A DNA stretch of 64,000 nt from an uncultured bacterium. GTDB taxonomy: Bacteria > Pseudomonadota > Alphaproteobacteria > Sphingomonadales > Sphingomonadaceae. This document shows, one piece after another, positions 53,978-62,963 of this stretch. Made by a program: the position numbers and the translations under genes. How positions within the stretch are numbered: position 1 is the first letter of the stretch; every line of letters begins with the position of its first letter. A model generated the notes under the pieces. That model saw nothing but the letters and a program-made list of their open reading frames with translations, ran no database searches and was not told the DNA's origin. The stretch covers positions 27,765 to 91,764 of the forward strand of contig CALOGB020000144.1 in the NCBI GenBank assembly GCA_942636505.2, read 5' to 3'.

Positions 53978-54739
53978 TCAGCGCTTGGGCGGCGGCGCGA
54001 CGTTCTCGATCCACCAGTCGAAGCGCGTCTTGCCGAGCTTCGCGTCGGGACCGGGGATCAGCGAATTCTGTTCGAGCTTTACGCCGAAATAGCGCGCCTC
54101 CGGATCGACCACGACGGTCCGTGGATCTCTGTCATGGGCGAGCACGCGCGAGACGATCTCGTCGATCGGGAATGTCTCGGGGCCGCCGACTTCGATCGTC
54201 CCGTTCACCGCCGGCGCGACCGCAGCCTCGACCACCGCATCGGCGACGTCCTCGGCGGCCAACGGCTGGATCAGCGCGTGCGACAGCCGCACGGTGTCGC
54301 CTTCGGTCGCGGACTGGGCGATCCCGCGCAGGAACTCCATGAACTGCGTCGCGTGGAGCAGCGTATAGGGTATTGGCCCCGCCTCGATCAGCATCTCCTG
54401 GGCGAGCTTCGCGCGGAAATACCCGCTGCCCTGCAGATGCTCGGTGCCGACCACCGACAGCGCAACGTGCAGCTTCACACCAGCGACCCGCTCGGCCTCG
54501 ATCAGGTTTCGGCCCGCGGTCGTGAAGAAATCCATCGCCGCCTGGTCCTCGAACGACGGCGAGTTCGCCATGTCGATGACGATCTCTGCACCGTAGAGCG
54601 CCGCGGCCAACCCCTCGCCGGTGATCGTGTCGACGCCCGTGCTGGGCGCTGCGGCGAGCGCGTCATGGCCGAGCGCGGCCAGCTTGCCGACGACCTTCGA
54701 ACCGATCAGCCCGGTTCCGCCAATCACTACGATCTTCAT
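53978..54739 (-). CDS. NmrA-like NAD(P)H-binding oxidoreductase (paralogue B)
   Basis: 253 aa from ATG 54739 with GGAAGG upstream. MKIVVIGGTGLIGSKVVGKL, AEIVIDMANSP, LHVALSVVGTEHL, SGYFRAKLAQEML and IPYTLLHATQFMEFL parallel paralogue A segment by segment. The protein ends normally after FDWWIENVAPPPKR. It opens the six-gene operon. Such enzymes are often NADPH-dependent quinone reductases or redox sensors; no catalytic Tyr-Lys pair is visible. Confidence 0.87.
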   Translation of the reverse strand: MKIVVIGGTGLIGSKVVGKLAALGHDALAAAPSTGVDTITGEGLAAALYGAEIVIDMANSPSFEDQAAMDFFTTAGRNLIEAERVAGVKLHVALSVVGTEHLQGSGYFRAKLAQEMLIEAGPIPYTLLHATQFMEFLRGIAQSATEGDTVRLSHALIQPLAAEDVADAVVEAAVAPAVNGTIEVGGPETFPIDEIVSRVLAHDRDPRTVVVDPEARYFGVKLEQNSLIPGPDAKLGKTRFDWWIENVAPPPKR

Positions 54740-54941
54740 GAATTCTGCCTTCCGCTGGAATAAGTACACAGCGCGACGCCAAAGCCGTCCTGTTGATCTG
54801 CATTAACTTCCAAGCGGGGTCCGTTGCAGACCCGAGATATGGCAAAGTCGCTGTACCAAGCTGGCATCCCAGCGTTTGGTATAGTCGCTGCGTCAGCTCT
54901 TGGGCCTTACGCCGGAGCCCTCCGACTGATGGTATCGCGGC

Positions 54942-55601
54942 GTGAACCACCAACCGCCCCCGTACGATGACAAGCCCGCATCGGATAGATCGCGGCGCAT
55001 GCCGGCCGGCAGCCGGATCGCGCTGCTGGCCCTGTCCGGAAGCGCACACAGCGGATCACGCAATGCGCGGCTGCTCGGCTTGGCGATCGACGCCGCCGTC
55101 GCGATCGAGGCCGATGTCTCGGTACTGGATCTACGTGACCTGGATTTGCCCGTATATTGTCCTAGACTCGATGGGTCCGCGGTTCCGCAAGGCGTTCTGG
55201 TCATCCGGCAGATCCTATGCGCGCACGACGGCCTGCTCATCTGTTCTCCGGGGTATAACGGCTCGGTCTCGGTCCTGCTTAAGAACGCCCTCGAATGGGG
55301 ATCTCAGCCGACCTTCGGCACCGGCAGCCTCGCCCCTTTCCGCGACAAGATCGCAGCGATCATGTCGGTTTCTAAGGACGTCGAGAGCGGCGAGATCGCG
55401 CTGCAGCACCTTCGCACGATTCTCGAGCACATGGGTGTGATCGTGATGCCCGATGCACTCGCGTTCGCCGATGACGCGTTTGCCGCGGACGCGCTTCACG
55501 ATGCTTCAGTCGTGCCCCGCGTCCAGAGACAAGTGCGATTGCTGATCGATGCGTTGCGCGCGCAGCAGCACGGGACTGTGCGGACCCGGCCCCTTCGATG
55601 A
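54942..55601 (+). CDS. NADPH-dependent FMN reductase (ChrR/quinone-reductase type)
   Basis: 219 aa from GTG 54942, or about 200 aa from ATG 54999 where homology begins (ALLALSGSAHSGSRNARLL). The FMN-binding SGSxRxxSxN-like loop, the LLICSPGYNGSVSVLLKNALEW segment and FRDKIAAIMSVSK are characteristic. It would reduce quinones or chromate, or supply reduced FMN. It is divergent from the redox operon. Confidence 0.88.
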   Translation: MNHQPPPYDDKPASDRSRRMPAGSRIALLALSGSAHSGSRNARLLGLAIDAAVAIEADVSVLDLRDLDLPVYCPRLDGSAVPQGVLVIRQILCAHDGLLICSPGYNGSVSVLLKNALEWGSQPTFGTGSLAPFRDKIAAIMSVSKDVESGEIALQHLRTILEHMGVIVMPDALAFADDAFAADALHDASVVPRVQRQVRLLIDALRAQQHGTVRTRPLR

Positions 55602-55626
55602 CCGCGAGAGTCCCGCGCGTCGCAGC

Positions 55627-56079
55627 TTAGAGCATATCGGCCTTGCTAGGGCCAAGGCCGCCGCCGCGGTGCACGATCGCCGCGCTGAGCAGGCTGTTCG
55701 CGATGTTCCGGGCGCGCTCGATCACATGATCCCGTGCCGTATCCGTGCCGATTTCGCCCAACGTCTCCTTGAAAAGCGTGAGCCAGCGGGCGAAGTCGGC
55801 ACGCCCGAGATCGGGAATGAGGACATGCTTGAGCATCGGATTTCCCGCGAACTCGCCCGAGCTGAACAGCACCGAGCGCCAGAAGCGGTTCATCTGTACG
55901 AGATGCGGCGTCCAGTCGACGACATGCGCCGCAAAGATCGGTCCCAGGACGTCGTCTTGCCGCACCTTGGCGTAGAACTGCTCGATCATCCGCGCGACGA
56001 AGGCATCGTCGATACCGAGCGCCTCCGCGTGTCGCCGCTTGGCGTCTCGTGCGGCCGTCGCATGCTGGGTCGCGGTCAT
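55627..56079 (-). CDS. Group III truncated haemoglobin
   Basis: 150 aa from ATG 56079. The compact globin pattern of group III is visible: IDDAFVARMIEQFYAKVRQDDVLGPIFAAHV (short CD region), WTPHLVQMNRFWRSVLFSSGEFAGNPMLKHV with the distal Phe/Tyr/Trp set, and proximal His in PMLKHV or the following helix LIPDLGRADFARWLTLFKETL. Roles proposed for the family are O2/NO/peroxide handling. It is convergent with the FMN reductase, a plausible haem reductant. Confidence 0.88.
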   Translation of the reverse strand: MTATQHATAARDAKRRHAEALGIDDAFVARMIEQFYAKVRQDDVLGPIFAAHVVDWTPHLVQMNRFWRSVLFSSGEFAGNPMLKHVLIPDLGRADFARWLTLFKETLGEIGTDTARDHVIERARNIANSLLSAAIVHRGGGLGPSKADML

Positions 56080-56193
56080 GACTGGGTTCCCATAAATGCG
56101 CCCGCAGCGAACGACACGGTGACCGCGGCGTTGCACCGGAGGGGCTTCAAAATTGGCGATCTTCCATCGAACCAGGGGCCGAGCGGCCCCGAA

Positions 56194-57225
56194 TTACTGT
56201 CGTTCGCCGAAAGACACCGGATACGCCTCGGTACGGATCGCGAGCATCGGGTCCGCAGCGGCGATACCGTCCGGCATCCTCCCCGGAAGGAACGTCAGCG
56301 CACGGTCGGCTTCTGCGGTGTTCGCAGCCAGCATTTCGATCGTGATCGTGCCCAGCTTTACCAGTTTCCGGCTCGACGGCCACGCGATCGACGGATCGTC
56401 GAGCAAATCCCCGGGCTCGCCGAGTTGCGCATACCAGTCGAAGCGTATCGGGCCGTCCTTCACGCGCTTTGCGATCTCGGGCTGCAGATAATTCGGCGTC
56501 GGGCCCGCTCCAGTACCGAAATAATGCTCGCCCGCTGCGGGGACGAAGCGATAGCGCACCGATCGCGCACGCCCCTTGCGGTCGGTGAAAGTCACCGCAT
56601 TGACCCCGAAATATGCCGTCGTCGCGTAACTCAGCGGCGCCGGGTGCTGTGTCGTCAGGAACGTCTTGGCATCTGGATGTGTGGCAAGAAACCCGTCAAG
56701 CGGCGTCGGTGCGGCAACCCCGGGACCACTCGTGCCGATCGCACGCAACAGCGCGCCGAACTCCGTTGCGGTCCGGGTCGGGAACCCGTCGAAATTGTGC
56801 GTGACGATGTCGAGTGAAGGGGCGGCAGGCGACCCGAACTTTATCGCCATGCCACGCGGGTTGGCGGCGGGGTCATTGTCGGCAATGTCTGGAAAACCGG
56901 TAAAGTTCGAAAAGCGCACGATGACCGGCGTAGCATGCTCGAACAAAGGCGCCCGGCTCAGCGATCGCGCGGCTTTGGTGGGCTCGAACCGCCCCTCAAG
57001 AATAATACCCTTGGCGTGCACGGCGCGCGCGTGATGCTCGCCAAACGCGGTGTGGAGATCCTCGACCAGGTCTCGCCCCGTTTCGACAGGCTTATCCTGT
57101 GCGTTCGCGGTCGCGGTGAGCAATAGCGCCGTTGAAGCAGCCGAATGGAGGGCGTTGCTGAGTGCTTTTGTGCAAAAGGAGCGTGATCGCGACGCCGCCA
57201 GGGCTTGGCCATTGACCTTCGACAT
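56194..57225 (-). CDS. Catalase-like haem peroxidase, exported (SrpA type)
   Basis: 343 aa from ATG 57225. A hydrophobic region (LHSAASTALLLTATANAQ) near residue 30-47 suggests export. The catalase core is short: HARAVHAKGIILEGRF (distal His), PVIVRFSNFTGFPDI, NPRGMAIKF, NFDGFPTRTATEF, and the C-terminal FLPGRMPDGI/FGERQ. Small SrpA-like members act as periplasmic peroxidases rather than true catalases. Its 5' flank up to 57618 has no other gene. Confidence 0.88.
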   Translation of the reverse strand: MSKVNGQALAASRSRSFCTKALSNALHSAASTALLLTATANAQDKPVETGRDLVEDLHTAFGEHHARAVHAKGIILEGRFEPTKAARSLSRAPLFEHATPVIVRFSNFTGFPDIADNDPAANPRGMAIKFGSPAAPSLDIVTHNFDGFPTRTATEFGALLRAIGTSGPGVAAPTPLDGFLATHPDAKTFLTTQHPAPLSYATTAYFGVNAVTFTDRKGRARSVRYRFVPAAGEHYFGTGAGPTPNYLQPEIAKRVKDGPIRFDWYAQLGEPGDLLDDPSIAWPSSRKLVKLGTITIEMLAANTAEADRALTFLPGRMPDGIAAADPMLAIRTEAYPVSFGERQ

Positions 57226-57618
57226 GAGCAAATTCCCCCTCGCCTTAAATCGGCGATGAGCCCTGAGTAGACTGCGCTTCCAAAACCGACAGGCCCAAGA
57301 ACCTGCAAAACGACCGTACCATCTCCGATCGACGGCATGACCACTTGTGGACATTCGCATGTGACTGTCCGCCATCTAATTACGGACATTCGTTAATCAC
57401 ATCTCTGCAGCACGCCCGGTTCCGTTCTGAGAGCAGGAAAAAGCTCTACCGCGAAGATCCTTTGCCCAATCATAGACAGACTGCGGAATGTAGTCGACCG
57501 CCGGGCATTCTGGATATGCGGATGTTTGGCGATCGTGATGATCTGCTTTATTCAAAGCCATCCTGGGAGGTCGCCCCGCAGTCTTGCCACTCCCAGCTGC
57601 GCGCCTTCCGCAAAATAA
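57226..57618. other. Intergenic region, no supported gene
   Basis: About 390 bp between the catalase-like gene and the next minus-strand gene. GGACATTCG-like words recur (57350, 57387) but no convincing dyad, ORF or RNA is seen. Confidence 0.4.
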
Positions 57619-58365
57619 TCACCGTGGCGGGCGAGCCTCACCATCTTCGACCATCCGTCGAATATCCGCGCCCGCCTTGCGCATCGTATCCTCGGCGCCA
57701 CGTGCCGCAGCCAGGAAATCTTCCTGAGACGCCACGGTGTAGTTGCACCCGACCAGCAGCATCTTCGTATCCGGCGACGGCGGCCCCTTCGCGATCTTCG
57801 CCGCCTGATCGCCGCCGAGGGCATCGACAAACATTTTCGACATTGCATCACCGGTCGGCGCGAACCCGCCGATCATCGGCCCAATCTCGGGATCGACGAA
57901 ACGGTAATATTGTTCCGTCATCGCGATCGGCGCGCGCGTCATCTTCTCGGCAGCAATCACCCGCTCTGCGCTTGCGCGGGTCAGCAGCGCGACGACCCAG
58001 TCGCTCATAAAATAGACGTGGTCGACCGGCTCCCCGAACACCGAGACATTTCCCTTCACCGCGAAGCCATACAACCCGATCATACCGTCGAGCGCCTTGG
58101 GCAGTTTACTCGGGCGCATCCACGCCGGCGGTCGATTCTGCAGGAAGAGCAGCTCGGCGAAGGTTCCGAGCGCGTCGCGCGACTGGCAGGACAGCACCTG
58201 CGTCAGCGATGCCGGCGTCGGCGTAGCCTCCTCCTCGGCCTGGGCCACGGAAGGCAATGCCACCAACGCGCCGGCGACCGCGGCAACGACCATCGCTCGC
58301 ACTGAAATACGCCTCGGAGCAGAGCGCGTCGGCAACGTGGTCGTGCGGTGGTGGCGATAATCCAT
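57619..58365 (-). CDS. Hypothetical secreted protein (248 aa)
   Basis: Signal peptide around RAMVVAAVAGALVALPSVAQA, either from ATG 58365 or the internal ATG 58293. The mature part has two conserved-looking Cys (SCQSRDALGTF and VGCNYTVAS) and motifs GFAVKGNVSVFGEPVDHVYFMSDWVVALL. Family not recognised; probably periplasmic. Next gene upstream on the same strand is the broken 58410-59102 frame. Confidence 0.7.
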   Translation of the reverse strand: MDYRHHRTTTLPTRSAPRRISVRAMVVAAVAGALVALPSVAQAEEEATPTPASLTQVLSCQSRDALGTFAELLFLQNRPPAWMRPSKLPKALDGMIGLYGFAVKGNVSVFGEPVDHVYFMSDWVVALLTRASAERVIAAEKMTRAPIAMTEQYYRFVDPEIGPMIGGFAPTGDAMSKMFVDALGGDQAAKIAKGPPSPDTKMLLVGCNYTVASQEDFLAAARGAEDTMRKAGADIRRMVEDGEARPPR

Positions 58366-58409
58366 GCTCGAGGTATTACCCCGCCATTAAGCAGGATCAA
58401 CTCTAGCGT

Positions 58410-59102
58410 TTACGGATGCCGCTCGTACCGGCCCTTACCCGCGCCGTTCAGGAGCAGCGCACCATTGTCGATCCGCAGCCGCAATTGCCGGAAGGCCGGT
58501 TCTCCACCAGCGCTGGGACCCGCTTCCAGAAGGACCGCTTCGCCATCGATCCGCCACTTGCCCTCCGCCGTTTGATCCGCGGCGCCTTAGCTCATGAACC
58601 AGGCAAAGCTTCCATCGGGGCGTAGCACCAGCTCCGATCCCGTCTCCATCACACCTGACAGGTAGTATTGACCGGTGAGACCGCGGCTGGCGTCGGATGC
58701 AACCGCTGATGCGTCCGGGGCATAGCGGGCGTTGCACCGCAGCTCGCGCATATCGTGCGACGACATGTACAGGAACGATGTCATCGGGTCGCCGGCATCG
58801 GCGTTCTTGTGGACATAACGTCGGCCACCACTGACTACGAAGGTCATGAAGCCGCCGTCGTCTGTTGCGAATTCCGTGATTGCTCCCCGATCGTGCGGCG
58901 CCTGATACGTCATCGCCACCAAGTCGAAGCTGTAGCTTTCCTTGGCCTCGTCGCCGCGCCGCTCGCAAGCCTTTGCTTCCGCGCATGCCCAGGTCGTGAC
59001 CGCCGTACATTGCAGATCGATGGGCGAACGTGTCGCGGCATACGCCCCGGGGGTGACTAGCAATCCCATGGCCGCTACCGCCGATCCAACTCGCTTGAAC
59101 AC
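58410..59102 (-). pseudogene. Secreted protein of unknown function with in-frame TAA
   Basis: GTG 59102 has a near-perfect ribosome binding site AGAGGA 6 nt upstream and starts a signal peptide (FKRVGSAVAAMGLLVTPGAYA). The frame ends in LRPDGSFAWFMS at TAA 58587-58589 but continues in the same frame, without further stops, as GAADQTAEGKWRIDGEAVLL, FRQLRLRIDNGALLL, NGAGKGRYERHP to TAA 58410-58412. That tail looks like genuine protein (a 'GTW/GKW ... GRY' beta-sandwich end). Either a nonsense mutation of a Tyr-type codon or read-through. Confidence 0.75.
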
Positions 59103-59313
59103 GATCCATCCTCTGGCCGACTCTTCAGGGCGCCGCGTAGCACGACGCCTCCGATCGAAAAAGTTCATGCCTCCGAAGGCACGCCGCGACGCGCTTTAGG
59201 CGGCGCGTGACGGCCCTGATTGCAGCTCGCTCGACATGGCAATTTGCCATCGCCGTCTGCGTGGAGATGCCTTAACGCGGTGCCTCACGCCCACCCAATG
59301 GTTCGGTCTTCCC

Positions 59314-60285
59314 ATGCATCGACTTCATGCTCTAGCCGTTGCGTTCTGTGCTCTGATGCTGCCAGCAAGCGCTTCGGCTGCGCCGGAAACGGTGTTCGAA
59401 GGCGTGGCTGGTACCGCGCGCATCGTCGTGGCGATGACGGAGGACAAGGGCGAAGTCGATGGTCACTATTTCTACCAGACGTCGCGGCTCGACATCGATC
59501 TGTCCGGGACGGCGACGGGAACGACACTGACGCTGGAGTCGCGAACGACCGGCGATCACCTGCTCCTGAAGCGAATTGGACCGAAGCTCGTCGGCACGCT
59601 GACGACTGCCAAGGCCAGACGCCTGGCCGTTAGCCTGCATCCTACGGCCGGTCCGGCGAGCCTTCCGGCCGACCTACCGACTAAACTCAGCGTTTATGAG
59701 CGTTGGCGTCTCGCGGATCTTCACCTCACCCCGCAGCAGGCCGAGACGATCAACGGCAAGAGGATCCGGTGGTATCGGGAACCGCTTTCCGGCATCCGGC
59801 TGTTCCGGATTGAAGGCGGCTATTCCGCGGCTGCGGTGGCGAGGGTCAACCACGCGCTTGCTCGCAACCAATGGCAGAATGTTTCCGCTTGGTTCGCGTG
59901 CACCGGATCGGACGGACAGCCCGGCACCGATGTCGCGGAGGCGGACAAGCCCTGGCTTGGGGTCAGCCATGTGAGCTATCTCTGGACGCAAAGCTGGAGC
60001 TGCGCGGGCACCGCGCACCCGGACTTTGGCACCGAGGGCCATAGCTTTGACATGGCTACCGGCGGGGAATTGGCACTGGACGCGGTGCTCCCCTTCGGAT
60101 CGGAATCGGTTCCGGCGGACGATAGCGACGGGTGGTACACATATCGCAGCAACCGCTTCGCGCCGGGCGTTGTCGCGTTGCTGAAGCGCTTTCATCCCGA
60201 AGAGATGGAGCCGCCGAGCAAGGGCGACGAATTACTCGGCCATACAACATGTATTCGTGCTGATGTTAGAGAATCACTCTTATGA
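59314..60285 (+). CDS. Secreted protein, probably truncated at its C-terminus
   Basis: About 323 aa. Signal peptide MHRLHALAVAFCALMLPASASA from ATG 59314. The body has lipocalin-like and DUF3298-like stretches (VFEGVAGTARIVVAMTEDKGEVDGHYFY; SHVSYLWTQSWSCAGTAHPDFGTEGHSFDMATG). Around codon for PPSKGDE the sequence stops resembling the rest, and the last ~20 residues (HTTCIRADVRESLL) are the out-of-frame reading of the phosphoesterase gene. A deletion joining two genes is likely. Confidence 0.6.
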   Translation: MHRLHALAVAFCALMLPASASAAPETVFEGVAGTARIVVAMTEDKGEVDGHYFYQTSRLDIDLSGTATGTTLTLESRTTGDHLLLKRIGPKLVGTLTTAKARRLAVSLHPTAGPASLPADLPTKLSVYERWRLADLHLTPQQAETINGKRIRWYREPLSGIRLFRIEGGYSAAAVARVNHALARNQWQNVSAWFACTGSDGQPGTDVAEADKPWLGVSHVSYLWTQSWSCAGTAHPDFGTEGHSFDMATGGELALDAVLPFGSESVPADDSDGWYTYRSNRFAPGVVALLKRFHPEEMEPPSKGDELLGHTTCIRADVRESLL

Positions 60286-61804
60286 CAACATGTTCGCCGC
60301 GCTCGGTGGGGCACCGGCGGCGAACAGCAATAGCTACAACGGGCAGACCTACACCGTCAGTGACACCTCGACCCCGACCGGCATGCCGACCGATCCCGAC
60401 CACGACTTCGCTGACGTCCTTGAACAGCTTGGCGGTGAGGGGGCGACCTACACCGCGCCCAATTATCCGAAACCGCAGATGTCGGGATTTGCGGCGAATT
60501 ACGCTTACAGTACTTCGGAGAAGACAGGCACGCCGACCGCCGACGAGATCGGCGACATCATGAAGTGCCTTGCCCCGGCACAGGTTCCCGTCATCACGCA
60601 GCTAGCCAATCACTATGCGCTGTGCACCAATTGGTTCTCGTCGTTGCCCGGTCCGACTTGGCCCAACCGCTTCTACGTCCACGGCGCCTCCTCGGCGTAT
60701 CAGGACGGCGGCGGCTATACGAGCCTAGACAATAGCCCATCGAATTTGCAGATTGCCCAATGGGAGTCGGTGAGCGGCTTTACCTATCGCAACGGATCGA
60801 TCTTCGACGCACTCGACGCCAACGGCATCCCCTGGCGAATCTATCACGACGACACCCTCGATGTCGGGGGTTCGATTCCCCAAGTCACCGCGCTCAAGGG
60901 CATCTCGCTCGCGCAGCCCTTGGCGGTGAAGAGCATTACCGCGTTCGCCAGCGACGTAGCCAGCGGCTATCCCTACCGTTATACCTTCATCGAGCCGAAT
61001 TACGGCGACGTCACCGGCAACACCTACAAAGGCGGCTCCTCACAACATCCTGAGGACGACGTGTCGGGCGGCGAGAACCTGATCGCTAGGGCCTTTAACG
61101 CGATCGCGTCGTCGCCGCTCTGGCCCTATAGCATGTTGGTTATCACTTATGGCGAGCATGGCGGCTTCTATGATTCCGTCGCCCCCGGCGGCACGGTCGA
61201 ACCCGACACGCAGGACAGCCCGGGAGACAACGGCTTCGTCTTCAACCAGTTGGGCGTGCGCGTGCCGGCGGTTATCGTGTCCCCGATGGTGAAGTTCGGG
61301 GTCGACCCTACGCCATACGACCATAGTTCGGTTCCCGCGACGCTCGAGCGGTTGCTGGGATTCGGCGCGTTAACCGCGCGCGACGCGGCGGCGAACGATT
61401 TCATGCATCTATTCGACGGCGGCGACGCCGAGGCGCGCCCGGCGCCCACGCTTGCAACCGGACGCACTCCCTTACCAGTGTCGCCATCCGCCGTCGCCAA
61501 GCGCGCCGCGCTGATGAAGACCCCGATCCAGGAAAAGGGTAATTTACCCGGCTTCCTGCACTGCGCGCGCAAGACCGACATAGAATTGTCCGCCGCGGCT
61601 CCGATCACGACGATAGCCCCCGAGGAACTCATCACCCCCCTCCCAGCGCCTTCCGTGAGTGCGCCAATGCCTTCCTACGGCGAGGTGGATAGCTATTTCC
61701 GCAACGTCATGGCCCGGGTTCAGCAGCGCCGCGCCGGGCATGAGGCGGCTCTTCGTATGCGGCTAGCGACGCTGGGCGCGAAGAGTCGCGACGCCGAGGC
61801 CTGA
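60257..61804 (+). CDS. Phospholipase-C/acid-phosphatase-type phosphoesterase, 5' end lost
   Basis: 515 aa from GTG 60257, with family homology beginning even earlier, at about 60242 (IQHVFVLMLENHSYDN), where no start codon exists. The metal-site ENHSYDNMF, FSSLPGPTWPNRFYVHGASS, GIPWRIYHDD, IEPNYGD and ITYGEHGGFYDSVAP are the phosphoesterase (PLC family) landmarks. The N-terminal signal expected for this exported family is missing. It overlaps the preceding gene's out-of-frame tail by 29 nt. Probably non-exported or non-functional. Confidence 0.75.
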   Translation: MLMLENHSYDNMFAALGGAPAANSNSYNGQTYTVSDTSTPTGMPTDPDHDFADVLEQLGGEGATYTAPNYPKPQMSGFAANYAYSTSEKTGTPTADEIGDIMKCLAPAQVPVITQLANHYALCTNWFSSLPGPTWPNRFYVHGASSAYQDGGGYTSLDNSPSNLQIAQWESVSGFTYRNGSIFDALDANGIPWRIYHDDTLDVGGSIPQVTALKGISLAQPLAVKSITAFASDVASGYPYRYTFIEPNYGDVTGNTYKGGSSQHPEDDVSGGENLIARAFNAIASSPLWPYSMLVITYGEHGGFYDSVAPGGTVEPDTQDSPGDNGFVFNQLGVRVPAVIVSPMVKFGVDPTPYDHSSVPATLERLLGFGALTARDAAANDFMHLFDGGDAEARPAPTLATGRTPLPVSPSAVAKRAALMKTPIQEKGNLPGFLHCARKTDIELSAAAPITTIAPEELITPLPAPSVSAPMPSYGEVDSYFRNVMARVQQRRAGHEAALRMRLATLGAKSRDAEA

Positions 61805-62209
61805 ATGTTTGGTCTCGACATCTAGTGGATCGATTTGCCGCCCCGGCTAGCGTCCAGATCCGGGCGGAAAGGGATGGCGGGGATTGGGGCACGAATGTAC
61901 TCCGCCCCCGCTTCCGGTGCGATCTACAACCAGACACTGGCGGTCGGCTTGTCGCCCCCCCCCAACTCCGACCGTTTGTGATGTAGGTAAATCGTCGCTA
62001 ACGGCACCGCACGGATGTCGAGAAGTGGGACGAAACCACCTTCCAGAGAGACGGCCGTGACTGTTCGGCTTCTGATGAACGGACGTTCGCAACACTATGA
62101 TATCGGCTCAGCAAGCTCACAAGAAAGCAATTGCGCTGGTTTCAAACCAAGAACATGCTCAATATTAAGCCATCAGCATGGCCAAGGGGGCTCAGTGTCT
62201 GCGTCAGTC
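61805..62209. other. Intergenic region, no supported gene
   Basis: About 400 bp between the phosphoesterase and the LysR remnant. It contains a run of nine C near 61956. No ORF, RNA or hairpin I can support. Confidence 0.4.
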
Positions 62210-62830
62210 CTTTACATGGTCGACCATCGCCCTTCGCTTGGTGCGGGATGACGCCGGTTTGGGTAGAGCAGGAAAGTCCGGGGAGTGACGGACAGAACGG
62301 GTCGAATCCCGTTCGCAACCGACTATTCTCCAACCGCGGCGCGAACGTCTCTTCCATACCGACCGTCAGGCATGCGCCAGCAAGGGCCATCCCGGCCATC
62401 ATATCTATGCCGTCGGTGGTTACTTCCCGGTCGACAGCGACGGCGAGTTCACGCACGTCCTTCGAGAAATCCCAGCGGTAAGGCGCAACATCGGCGGAGG
62501 ATCGCCAGCCAATACACCGGTGCTGCGTTAAATCGCGTGGGTGAAGCGGCGTTTCCGCTGCCGCCATATAGGCCCGCGCGGCGACGACGATCTGACGTTG
62601 ATCGAAGCCGACCTAAACCGCGATTATGTCCGTGCTCGACCACTTCGCCCAGGCAGGCGCCAGCGTCTCAGGCGCCTGCGACGATATCGAAGTCTACATC
62701 GGTCACTAGAATGTCAAGCCGGAGACACGGATGCGCGCAGCGGAACGATGCAAGCAGTTCGTCTGACAGAAAATTTTCAGCGATGGGAGACGCTGCAAGG
62801 TGCAGCACACCAGTCGGCCGGCACTGACTA
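62210..62830 (-). pseudogene. LysR-family regulator remnant (effector domain)
   Basis: Pieces in three frames of the minus strand line up as one LysR substrate-binding domain: PTGVLHLAASPIAENFLSDE and AHPCLRLDILVTDVDFDIVA (62668-62815); DIIAV, stop, VGFDQRQIVVAARAYMAAAE; then TPLHPRDLTQHRCIGWRSSA and APYRWDFSKDVRELAVAVDR; and finally, after another shift, FLLYPNRRHPAPSEG. The DNA-binding domain is absent. Several frameshifts and a nonsense codon show old decay. Confidence 0.75.
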
Positions 62831-62876
62831 TGCGACGCCGCTTCTGTTGCCGCGTGTATGTCGGCAAGCGCAGGTC

Positions 62877-62960
62877 GAGCCGCTCCAGGAACGCGTCGCC
62901 TCCCTCGTTCTTGGCTTCGTACATCAGCCGGTCGGCAAGGCTGACATGGTCCTTGTGGAT
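62877..62960 (-). pseudogene. GGDEF-domain C-terminal scrap
   Basis: DHVSLADRLMYEAKNEGGDA on the minus strand resembles the end of diguanylate cyclase domains (the ADRALYxAKxxGRN region). About 28 codons survive, wedged between the LysR remnant and the serine-recombinase remnant. Confidence 0.4.
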
Positions 62961-62963
62961 TGC

